From assembly GCA_947630635.1 (NCBI GenBank), contig CANRIJ010000027.1, forward strand, positions 1 to 14,366: a stretch of DNA of 14,366 nucleotides. Direction: 5' to 3'. This document shows positions 6,184 to 12,531 of the stretch, in pieces; within the stretch, counting starts at the first letter, position 1; every line of letters begins with the position of its first letter. This stretch comes from an uncultured Spirochaetaceae bacterium (GTDB lineage Bacteria > Spirochaetota > Spirochaetia > Sphaerochaetales > Sphaerochaetaceae). Made by a program: the position numbers and the translations under genes. Below the pieces are notes generated by a model. That model saw only the letters and a program-made list of their open reading frames with translations. It ran no database searches and was not told the origin of the DNA.

Positions 6184-7099
6184 GGCTCTGATATTAACTG
6201 GCCCAACCGGAGTCGGTAAAACTGCCTTAATCTCCAAATTTCTTTCAAAGGGCTTTGAGATAATAAATGCGGACTCAATTCAGGTCTATAGAGACCTTGA
6301 TATTGGGTCTGCTAAACCGTCGCTGAGAGAAAGAGAAGAGGTTCCATATCATTTAATTGACTTTATAGATCCAAGAGATAGCTATACGTCAGGCGAATTT
6401 GTAAAAGATGCAAAGGCCTTGATGAAAGAGATTGAGATGAGGGGAAATATCCCTGTAATATCTGGGGGGACAATTTACTATCTAAAGGAGCTTTTATATT
6501 CACCCTCAAAGGCACCTGTTGCTGACCTGGCTCTTAGGGAAAAGCTCAAAAAAGAGATAAATGAACGCGGCAATGCCTGGGCCTATGAGGAGCTCAAGAA
6601 GTGCGATCCGATAAGTGCCAATAGAATACATATCAACGACACATATAGGCTTGAGAGAGCTCTTGAGGTCTACCTCTCATCCTCTCGTCCTCTCTCAAGC
6701 TTTGCTCTCTCCTCCGAGCGCTCAGATAACGGCGCTTTTTTGGTAATTGCCCTAGTAAGAGATAAGGATGAGCTAAATAAGAGAATTGAGAGAAGAGTCG
6801 ATCTTATGTTTGAGATGGGGCTTTATGATGAGGTGAAAGGGCTATTTTCTAAGGGGGCAGACTCTTCTTGGGGCGCTATGAAGGCAATAGGGTACAAGGA
6901 GTTCTTGGGCCTAATGGATGGCGAGATGAGCATAGAGAGCCTCAAGGATGAGATAAAGCTCCACACAAGGCAGTATGCCAAGAGGCAGATGACTTTTCTC
7001 AGGTCCATTGAGGGAGTTCGCTTTATTGATGCTGAGGATGAGGATGGGCTACTACATGAGCTGAGTCGGTCTCTGGGGGAATGTTGGAATCAGCTCTAG
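6149..7099 (+). CDS. miaA: tRNA dimethylallyltransferase MiaA
   Basis: 316 residues; transfers a dimethylallyl group from DMAPP to N6 of A37 in tRNAs that read U-starting codons. Seen motifs: P-loop GPTGVGKT (residues 18-25), NADSIQVYRDLDIGSAKP (about 40-57), HLIDFIDP, the GGTIYYLKELL segment, and the C-terminal RQYAKRQMTFLR that helps bind tRNA. The ATG at 6149 overlaps rpoZ by 35 nt. A TTG at 6155 is the only other early start; neither has a clear Shine-Dalgarno, so the start is uncertain by a few residues. The 3' end overlaps the opposing 489-residue gene by 48 nt (7052-7099), leaving no room for an intergenic terminator. Confidence 0.92.
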   Translation: MRLNTQRANQSKALILTGPTGVGKTALISKFLSKGFEIINADSIQVYRDLDIGSAKPSLREREEVPYHLIDFIDPRDSYTSGEFVKDAKALMKEIEMRGNIPVISGGTIYYLKELLYSPSKAPVADLALREKLKKEINERGNAWAYEELKKCDPISANRIHINDTYRLERALEVYLSSSRPLSSFALSSERSDNGAFLVIALVRDKDELNKRIERRVDLMFEMGLYDEVKGLFSKGADSSWGAMKAIGYKEFLGLMDGEMSIESLKDEIKLHTRQYAKRQMTFLRSIEGVRFIDAEDEDGLLHELSRSLGECWNQL

Positions 7100-8521
7100 C
7101 TCTTTGAACTCATACTTTGGAATTGTGATATCTGTAACGACATACCAGCCTCGCTTATTCCACTTCATATCAAAATCTTCCCAGACCTCGTATTCAAAGA
7201 CGGCCTCGTATCCCTCCGGCGGCATATACTCATCGTCTTCCTTTTCATATGCATATGGGGTATACCATGTGCCCTTTGCCCGCCATGTATCCTCGTCGAC
7301 TCTCTCGATCTCATCGAGTATTACGCCATAGACAAAGGCCGATTCCATAATCTCGGGCTTTCCGGCATTTACCCAGTCCTCTGCAATTACATGTGGATTG
7401 GACTGCTCATATGCCATTCTTGTCTGCCTTGTGATGTAGAGGTTCATTACTTCGCTGTACTGGGGTATCTCAGCCTTTATTCCATCGTCTATATTCGTGG
7501 AATCGAGGTTGCTCTGCCTCTCATAGAATGTCCTTATGATCTCCTCTGGTTCCATTCCGACTGTTGTAGGGGGCTTTAAGAAGACGCTTAGGTAGTATCC
7601 GGCAATTCCGCATGCTGCAATGACAAAGGCGGCAATTAGGATGATCAGAGTTCCCTTCACTCTCCAGAAGTTCTTCCTCTCTGCCTCTTTTTTTGCCTTT
7701 GAGAAGAATGCGTCTATCTTTTCAGACTCTCCCAGCTTTATTTTAGACTCTTCTTCGCTTCTGTTTTCAAGGTTCCATACGAGGCCTGATGAGCGTGATA
7801 GAAACCAAGTTAGAGCCTTATTTGGCTTGAGGTTTCCGCTGATGTCCCTCATGTTCTTCTCACTTGCGTCGAGTATCAGGTCAATAAAGCCCTCAGTCTT
7901 CTTATCGAGTCCTGAATAAAACCATGAAAGTGGTATCTCCTTAAATCCTGATTGCCTTACTTCCTCTCTCTCAAATGGCAGCTCTCCAGTAACAGATAGA
8001 TATAAGAGCTCTCCCATCTCCTGAATTAGCCTAAAGCCGAGTGGGGAGTCTCTTTTAATGAGCGCAAGTACATCTCTTCGCCTCATCTCTCCGAGTCTTG
8101 ATATTGCAATGAGGTCTCCCATATCTGGAGGGAGCAAAAGCACCTTGTCATCCTCGAAGATGTAGATTCTGTAGAGTGGGAAGATACCATTCTCCAGATT
8201 CAGAAACTCTTTGTCCGAGCGCTCAAGACCATATGAGAGCTCATCTATTATATATAGGGCTTTTTCTCTTTTGAGGTCTTTAATTGCATCTATATGGGTG
8301 ATATTGCACTTCTCGAAGTATATGTAGAGCTTCTCGTCGTCTTTAATAACGCCCTTCCAGCTGAAAGAAGAGATCTCCCTTCCATCTATTATCTTTCCAA
8401 GCATTCTCTCGCCTTGCAGAAGGTGTCTTGGAATATCGGCATTCTCATCTCCGATTATGATTGCAGAGTACTCTTTGCCATTTACCTCAATTGTTGTTAT
8501 ATCCTGATCGTACTGACACAT
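7052..8521 (-). CDS. Single-pass membrane protein with possible pseudokinase N-terminus, 489 residues
   Basis: Function not known to me. Residues 1-285 look cytoplasmic, about 290-313 form one membrane helix (TLIILIAAFVIAACGIAGYY), and about 318-489 would be outside. The N-part contains a stretch like the C-lobe of a Ser/Thr kinase: YRIYIFEDDKVLLLPPDMGD (117-136), at the place of the catalytic and DFG loops but lacking HRD and DFG, and MGELLYLSVTGELPFE (169-184), like helix F of kinases. I therefore suspect a pseudokinase, with modest confidence. The outer part (PEEIIRTFYERQSNLDS, then Trp/Tyr-rich strands such as GTWYTPYAYE) could be an NTF2-like fold; that is a guess. The gene is last in the folC operon, begins 2 nt after the MEMO-like stop, and has no clear ribosome site. 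Its end is antisense to the last 48 nt of miaA. Confidence 0.75.
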   Translation of the reverse strand: MCQYDQDITTIEVNGKEYSAIIIGDENADIPRHLLQGERMLGKIIDGREISSFSWKGVIKDDEKLYIYFEKCNITHIDAIKDLKREKALYIIDELSYGLERSDKEFLNLENGIFPLYRIYIFEDDKVLLLPPDMGDLIAISRLGEMRRRDVLALIKRDSPLGFRLIQEMGELLYLSVTGELPFEREEVRQSGFKEIPLSWFYSGLDKKTEGFIDLILDASEKNMRDISGNLKPNKALTWFLSRSSGLVWNLENRSEEESKIKLGESEKIDAFFSKAKKEAERKNFWRVKGTLIILIAAFVIAACGIAGYYLSVFLKPPTTVGMEPEEIIRTFYERQSNLDSTNIDDGIKAEIPQYSEVMNLYITRQTRMAYEQSNPHVIAEDWVNAGKPEIMESAFVYGVILDEIERVDEDTWRAKGTWYTPYAYEKEDDEYMPPEGYEAVFEYEVWEDFDMKWNKRGWYVVTDITIPKYEFKELELIPTFPQRPTQLM

Positions 8522-8523
8522 AT

Positions 8524-9249
8524 CTATACTTTGTATAATGCACCGTGTGCAACTTCTTTGTCATTAGATAGGCTCTTTTCGATGAGTACCCATCTTCCTT
8601 TGATAAGTCGATTTGATAGCTCTATTAGAGGAGCTGCCAGAAAGGGAGCCTCGTTTTTCTCGAACTTGTCTAAGAGCCTCTCTCCTGAGAGTATGAAAGA
8701 GACGCTTTTATCAGCTGATTGTGTCATCTTGTCTGTCTTATAAGTGAGGTTCCCCATGATGATAAGGACAGTCTTTTCGTCAATAAGCGGTTTTAATAGA
8801 GTCTCCGCTCTTTTGATATCTTTGGCGCTCTTTATCTGGGTGAAGACGACTTTGGTATCAACAGAGCCAAAGTGCGATCTTAAAAGCGGAAGCAGAAGCT
8901 CTCCTCCCGGCTCTTCGTCTCTATACACAGATCCATCTTTAAATGGCCCCTTATTTACTTTTATTATTCCAATCTCGCTCTCTATTTCAGATTCGGGATA
9001 TGAGAAGAGCACCTCTTCTTTGTCTTCTATGAGATTCTCTCTATGAAGAGGCGAGAGAATGACTATTTTGGATCCCTTTTTTATATGGGAGAGTACCTCC
9101 CTATAGAGTGGGAGAGCCCATTTAATGGGACAGATTGGAAGAATGGCGCTCTTGAGAATGCTCTCTCTTTCCTCGATACCTCTTGTATAGCTTTCCAGGC
9201 TCTCTCTATCGTCTTTGTAGAATATCTTATTGAATCTGAGACTCGTCAT
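8524..9249 (-). CDS. MEMO1-like (AmmeMemoRadiSam system B family) protein, degenerate
   Basis: 241 residues; best match by eye is the MEMO/AMMECR-linked family of class III extradiol dioxygenase fold. The N-terminus (LRFNKIFYKDDRESLESY) fits the family's opening FYP...L block, KIVILSPLHRE (61-71) fits the GPSH strand, GGELLLPLLRSHFG (115-128) fits the EHSIE..LPFL block, and RWVLIEKSLSND..AHGALYKV at the end fits the usual terminal SGD..VVGYA strand. Metal-site residues are largely absent: His69 remains, but the first PHAG is replaced by PICP (38-41), EHS by EPG (113-115), and no late Cys is present. It is thus likely non-catalytic if the assignment is right. It overlaps the NFACT gene by 23 nt. 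No AMMECR1 or radical-SAM partner is in the window. Confidence 0.55.
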   Translation of the reverse strand: MTSLRFNKIFYKDDRESLESYTRGIEERESILKSAILPICPIKWALPLYREVLSHIKKGSKIVILSPLHRENLIEDKEEVLFSYPESEIESEIGIIKVNKGPFKDGSVYRDEEPGGELLLPLLRSHFGSVDTKVVFTQIKSAKDIKRAETLLKPLIDEKTVLIIMGNLTYKTDKMTQSADKSVSFILSGERLLDKFEKNEAPFLAAPLIELSNRLIKGRWVLIEKSLSNDKEVAHGALYKV

Positions 9250-10618
9250 AGCCTTTTTCCAAGAGCTCCTTTATTCTCTCCTCATCGAGCGTTGCTCTGA
9301 GGTTCTTTTCTCTAGTTGGTATTATAAGTCCCTTTTTGGCGTCTTTTACCCTCTTGAGGTATTTGACCTCAGTGTAGTAAAGGTCAGCGCTCTTTGCCTT
9401 TCTTCCCTTTGAGAAGAAGATTGCGGCCATTGCGCCATCGAGAAGCACCTCAAGGGGAACTGATTTGTCCTTTCGTCTCTTTATTATCACATAGCCACCC
9501 TGCCAGTCTCTGGTGTGTATCCAGATATCCCATGACTTTGCTATGCGTCTTAGAATCTCGTCATTCTCATTTGCATTTCTTCCAATGTATATCTCGCTTC
9601 CATGAGAGACTATTCTGACTCCAGGGTAGTCCTTTTCCTCTCGCTTATCCTCATTTTTGGCCCTTTCTAGGACTTTGTAGGAGGTCTCATTCTCAATGAG
9701 GCGAGAGTAGTATTCTCGCCTTCTCTCTAGGCGCTCCTTTACTGAGTCTCTCTCAGAGAGGGCCATCTCATATGTCTTTTTGTCTCTTTTGTATTGAGAG
9801 TAGAGCTTTTCAAGGTTTCCAGCAGCGTCGAGCCTCTTGTCCAGTAGAATCAGAGTTCCATTGAGCTCTATATGGTCCATTCCCTTCTGGACTACAGAGA
9901 GGTTCATTTTCAGAAGGTTTGCCTCTATTAGTATTTGATCGAACCGGGATGTCTTCTCGATTCTCTTTTCGATAGAGGAGAGTGAGGCTTCTAGTGCGCT
10001 GAGCTCTTTATCCATCTTCTTTTCGAGGGTGGCCTTAAGAGCATCGACTCTGTTTTCGGTGGAGCTTTTCTCTTCGTTTCTGTCTATGAAATCATTGAAT
10101 GAGGTGGATTTATCCCATTCACGTACTTCATAGTGCCTATCTCCCTCGCTATCTCTACGTTCAATGAAGACTCTGTCGCCGATTCTCTCTCCTTCGGTCT
10201 TTCTCCTGTACATCGCCTCAAGAATCATAGAGTCCTCTGATAATATGAATATGTTTGCCTTTGAGCCAGAGAAGAGGCGAGTGAGCATCATTATCTTCTC
10301 ATTTGGGCTTTCAAGCCTGAGGAGAAATGCCCTGTCATAGGGCAGCTGCTCTACGCTTGTAATTCTCTTTCCGACTAAGTGCGATCTAAGGTATTGTCCG
10401 AATCTCTGAACCACCTTTGTCTTCTCTCGAATCCTATTTGTTCTATTTACTCTTGACTCTTTGGTGCCTATTTCAAAGTACATGAGCCATGCCTTCTCAT
10501 CGTTATTATAGAGAGATAGCGTGAATGCATGGGTTGAGTGCTCTGTGGTCTTTTGTATGAATGAGCCCTTAAGAGAGAGTTCAGAGAGAATCAGCTCCAG
10601 CTCTTTCCAGTTAAGCAT
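9227..10618 (-). CDS. rqcH: NFACT family protein, RqcH-like
   Basis: 463 residues, shorter than the ~570 of Bacillus RqcH/FbpA. Residues 1 to ~190 fit NFACT-N (YLRSHLVGKRITSVEQLPYD, 76-95). They keep the Asp-Arg pair (D95-R96) that in RqcH is needed for alanyl-tRNA recruitment. Residues ~190-325 are coiled coil with LDKRLDAAGNLEKLYSQYK (260-278), the family's L-D..LS...N...Y...K block. Residues 331-440 fit NFACT-R: YIGRNANENDEILRR and IWIHTRDWQGGYVIIK, where most members have ...PGSHV. RqcH adds alanine tails to chains stuck on split 50S subunits. AAGGAGG (10623-10629) precedes the ATG, which overlaps the folC end by 8 nt. An adhesin-like role (FbpA) was proposed historically for relatives. 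Confidence 0.82.
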   Translation of the reverse strand: MLNWKELELILSELSLKGSFIQKTTEHSTHAFTLSLYNNDEKAWLMYFEIGTKESRVNRTNRIREKTKVVQRFGQYLRSHLVGKRITSVEQLPYDRAFLLRLESPNEKIMMLTRLFSGSKANIFILSEDSMILEAMYRRKTEGERIGDRVFIERRDSEGDRHYEVREWDKSTSFNDFIDRNEEKSSTENRVDALKATLEKKMDKELSALEASLSSIEKRIEKTSRFDQILIEANLLKMNLSVVQKGMDHIELNGTLILLDKRLDAAGNLEKLYSQYKRDKKTYEMALSERDSVKERLERRREYYSRLIENETSYKVLERAKNEDKREEKDYPGVRIVSHGSEIYIGRNANENDEILRRIAKSWDIWIHTRDWQGGYVIIKRRKDKSVPLEVLLDGAMAAIFFSKGRKAKSADLYYTEVKYLKRVKDAKKGLIIPTREKNLRATLDEERIKELLEKGYDESQIQ

Positions 10619-11861
10619 CTTCCCTCCTTAGGGCGCTATCGATTTCCGACGCAAGATAGAAGGAGCCAGTAATGAGAATGTCTTTCTTTTTTGAGAGAGC
10701 CCAGGAGATTGCCTCTCTTGGCTTGGGAATTTTTCTGTATTCTGAGCACTCTTTTGCCCATTTTTCGCCGATAGAGTATATCTCGTCTATTGGGGACTTT
10801 TTGAAGGAGCCGGTTCCAGTTACTGCGATTCTTTTGAAGTGGGGAAAGAGAATCGATGTTATTCTCTCTATGTTCTTTCCCTCTGTAAGGGAGAAGATCA
10901 GAGTCAGGTCTCTGTATTTCTTCTCCTTTTCTATAAAGAGAATGAGATTCTCTATAGAGGAGGGAGTGTGGGCTCCATCGATTATGAGATTTAGATTATC
11001 TAATTTCCTTATTTCGAATCTCGCTGGGAGGTTAATGCTGAGATTGAGTCTATCGCCTTTCTTAATCAGTCCCATTTTATAGAGAGAGAAGAGGGCAAGG
11101 CGTCTATCCTCTTCCTCTTTCTCAGAGAGTGTATCAGAGTTAGAAGGTCTGATTTCATTCCAGCTTGAAAGCATATAGAGAGGGCTCTCCTTCTCTTTTG
11201 CTATCTTTTCGATGACGCCTAAAGCCCTTTCATCTATGTTTGATACAAAGACGGGAATTCCCCTCTTTATAATGCCGCCCTTTTCATAGGCTATTTTCTC
11301 AATTGTGTCTCCAAGGATATTCGTATGCTCAAGCTCTATCTCGGTGATTAGAGTGTAAATGGGAGTCAGTGCGTTTGTCGCATCGAGCCTCCCTCCGATA
11401 CCAGTCTCTATGACTGCGTATTCGATTTTTGCTTCCCTAAATAGAACGAGGGCATATGAAAGATACATCTCAAATGTAGTAGGGCTCTTTGGGCCATACT
11501 CCTCAGGGATCTCGAAGCCATTCATTCTTTTCTTGATTTCATCAAGAGCCTCTGAGTATTCCCTGTCACTGAAAAAAAGGTCGACATAAGAAAATCTCTC
11601 TCTTATGTCATATACATGAGGGGAGAGAAAGAGGGCAGTCTTATGTCCCTTCTCGGAAAGTGCCTTTGCAATTAGGTATGAGGTTGTTCCCTTTCCCTTT
11701 GAGCCCGCGATATGTATTGTCTTGAAAGCCCTCTCTGGATGACCGAGTCTATCCAGTATCATTCTCATTCTATCAATTCTGTTTTCCCTAAGCGCCTCAT
11801 GCTTCTCTTTGGGATAAAACGAGTCAAAGTATTCAGATAGAATTCTGGTGATATCGGGCAT
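10611..11861 (-). CDS. folC: Folylpolyglutamate synthase / dihydrofolate synthase FolC
   Basis: 416 residues, usual length for this Mur-ligase-like ATPase that adds glutamate to folates (and in many bacteria to dihydropteroate). Seen motifs: P-loop GSKGKGTT (53-60), SPHVYDIRERFS, SPTTFEMY, ETGIGGRLDATNAL (152-165), LEHTNILGDT, YEKGGIIKRG, LPARFEI and DGAHTP (295-300; DGAHNP is more usual). A TTG at 11864 could add one residue, but the ATG at 11861 is the natural start. There is no Shine-Dalgarno; the promoter at 11869-11897 would place the RNA start at or just before the ATG, so the message may be leaderless. First gene of folC-NFACT-MEMO-membrane protein. Confidence 0.93.
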   Translation of the reverse strand: MPDITRILSEYFDSFYPKEKHEALRENRIDRMRMILDRLGHPERAFKTIHIAGSKGKGTTSYLIAKALSEKGHKTALFLSPHVYDIRERFSYVDLFFSDREYSEALDEIKKRMNGFEIPEEYGPKSPTTFEMYLSYALVLFREAKIEYAVIETGIGGRLDATNALTPIYTLITEIELEHTNILGDTIEKIAYEKGGIIKRGIPVFVSNIDERALGVIEKIAKEKESPLYMLSSWNEIRPSNSDTLSEKEEEDRRLALFSLYKMGLIKKGDRLNLSINLPARFEIRKLDNLNLIIDGAHTPSSIENLILFIEKEKKYRDLTLIFSLTEGKNIERITSILFPHFKRIAVTGTGSFKKSPIDEIYSIGEKWAKECSEYRKIPKPREAISWALSKKKDILITGSFYLASEIDSALRREDA

Positions 11862-11868
11862 CAAATAG

Positions 11869-11897
11869 ATTCTATATTCAAAAGAGGACTTTGTTAA
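11869..11897 (-). promoter_or_regulatory. Probable folC operon promoter giving a near-leaderless mRNA
   Basis: Reverse strand: TTAACA (11897-11892, 5/6 to -35), 17 nt, TAGAAT (11874-11869, 5/6 to -10). A start 6-8 nt past the -10 falls at about 11861-11863, at the folC start codon. That agrees with the lack of a Shine-Dalgarno. Confidence 0.55.
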
Positions 11898-11908
11898 ATG
11901 GAGAGAAG

Positions 11909-11976
11909 ATGTAAATAAAACTTGACATTTTCTAAATTGAGAAGATATCCTCTATATGTAAATAAAACTTTACGTT
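11909..11976 (+). repeat. Two direct repeats with internal dyads, probable XRE operators
   Basis: ATGTAAATAAAACTTGACATT (from 11909) and ATGTAAATAAAACTTTACGTT (from 11956) match at all but two positions over 21 nt and are 47 bp apart. The second holds a perfect dyad GTAAA-taaaac-TTTAC; the first holds TGTaAA-taaaac-TTgACA with one mismatch. The first contains the TTGACA box of the rightward promoter and the second lies over its start site. The first also ends about 12 bp from the folC -35. This is where an autorepressor encoded by the adjacent XRE gene would be expected to bind; binding is inference. Confidence 0.65.
11922..11951 (+). promoter_or_regulatory. Probable promoter of the membrane protein-XRE pair
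   Basis: A perfect TTGACA (11922-11927) lies 18 nt before TATCCT (11946-11951, 4/6). The start would be near 11958, inside the second repeat. The -10 is weak, which suits a regulated promoter. Confidence 0.45.
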
Positions 11977-11987
11977 GGAGGATATTT

Positions 11988-12326
11988 ATGGAACGCGAGG
12001 AAATACTTGAAAGAGCAAAGAAAAGGCATCCAGTAGGGGAGAGCGAGGACAGGGGACTCTATAAGAGCCTTAGAATATCACTTATTGCAGTTGGCTCTAT
12101 TGCAGTTCTAACTATGATCTTCTTGGGCCTTATCAGGAATTTCACAGGACTCTACTTTATCGGATTTCTATGCATGCTTTGGGCATCGGTTTTCTATTTT
12201 CTGCAGTACTCAGTTGCTAAGAGGCGCTATTTTGGAATAATTCTTGGCGGGGTGCTCTGTCTTCTTGGAAGTGCAACTTATCTTACATTTGCGCTGTTAT
12301 TCTCCTTTGGAGTCCTCTCAAGATGA
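11988..12326 (+). CDS. Small membrane protein encoded with an XRE regulator, 112 residues
   Basis: The ATG at 11988 follows GGAGGA by 5 nt, so I prefer it to the ATG at 11922, which lies in the promoter. The product has a charged cytoplasmic N-terminus (MEREEILERAKKRHP) and then three or so membrane helices at about 29-49, 53-72 and 82-106. The opening REEILE-A/S-(K/R)-pattern followed by helices resembles a Firmicutes family of unknown function (DUF6442-like) that is usually paired with a small XRE regulator, as here. Its TGA overlaps the XRE start (ATGA). The role is unknown; by context it may sense or signal to the regulator, or be what the regulator controls. Confidence 0.72.
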   Translation: MEREEILERAKKRHPVGESEDRGLYKSLRISLIAVGSIAVLTMIFLGLIRNFTGLYFIGFLCMLWASVFYFLQYSVAKRRYFGIILGGVLCLLGSATYLTFALLFSFGVLSR

Positions 12327-12529
12327 AAAATACTCTAATTCTGAAAAACAGACTTAAGGAGGTTCGAATTGAAAGGGGCCTTACTCAAAAGGAGCTTGCT
12401 GAGCTTGTCGGAACAACAAGGCAGACTATTATCTCTATTGAGCAAAGCTCCTTTAACCCATCTGCGAGGCTTGCGCTTCTGCTGTCAATTGCCCTCGAGG
12501 CTAAATTCGAGGATCTATTTTACTTTTAG
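12323..12529 (+). CDS. Small XRE-family helix-turn-helix regulator, 68 residues
   Basis: A minimal Cro/C1-type DNA-binding protein: LKNRLKEVRIERGLTQKELA then LVGTTRQTIISIEQ is the HTH (about residues 7-43), followed by the stabilising helices (NPSARLALLLSIALEAKFEDLF). There is no effector domain, as in the YozG/YgzD-like group. It overlaps the membrane-protein gene by 4 nt and so is co-transcribed. The dyad repeats at 11909-11976 are the likely target, making the unit self-regulated (inference). Its stop codon is 2 nt from the stop of the opposing xdhC-like gene. Confidence 0.88.
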   Translation: MKNTLILKNRLKEVRIERGLTQKELAELVGTTRQTIISIEQSSFNPSARLALLLSIALEAKFEDLFYF

Positions 12530-12531
12530 CG

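Noticed and set aside
8294..8743. 149-residue plus-strand open frame across the MEMO-like/membrane gene junction
   Set aside because: It is antisense to two genes with clear family or domain features and has no ribosome site or recognisable content.
7100..11860. Abundant CTCTC/GAGAG runs resembling microsatellite or repeat structure
   Set aside because: They follow from heavy use of AGA/AGG and GAG codons in the reverse-strand genes; no periodic array was seen.
11922..11987. 22-residue N-terminal extension of the small membrane protein
   Set aside because: It would begin at the -35 box of the promoter; the ATG at 11988 has GGAGGA at proper spacing.
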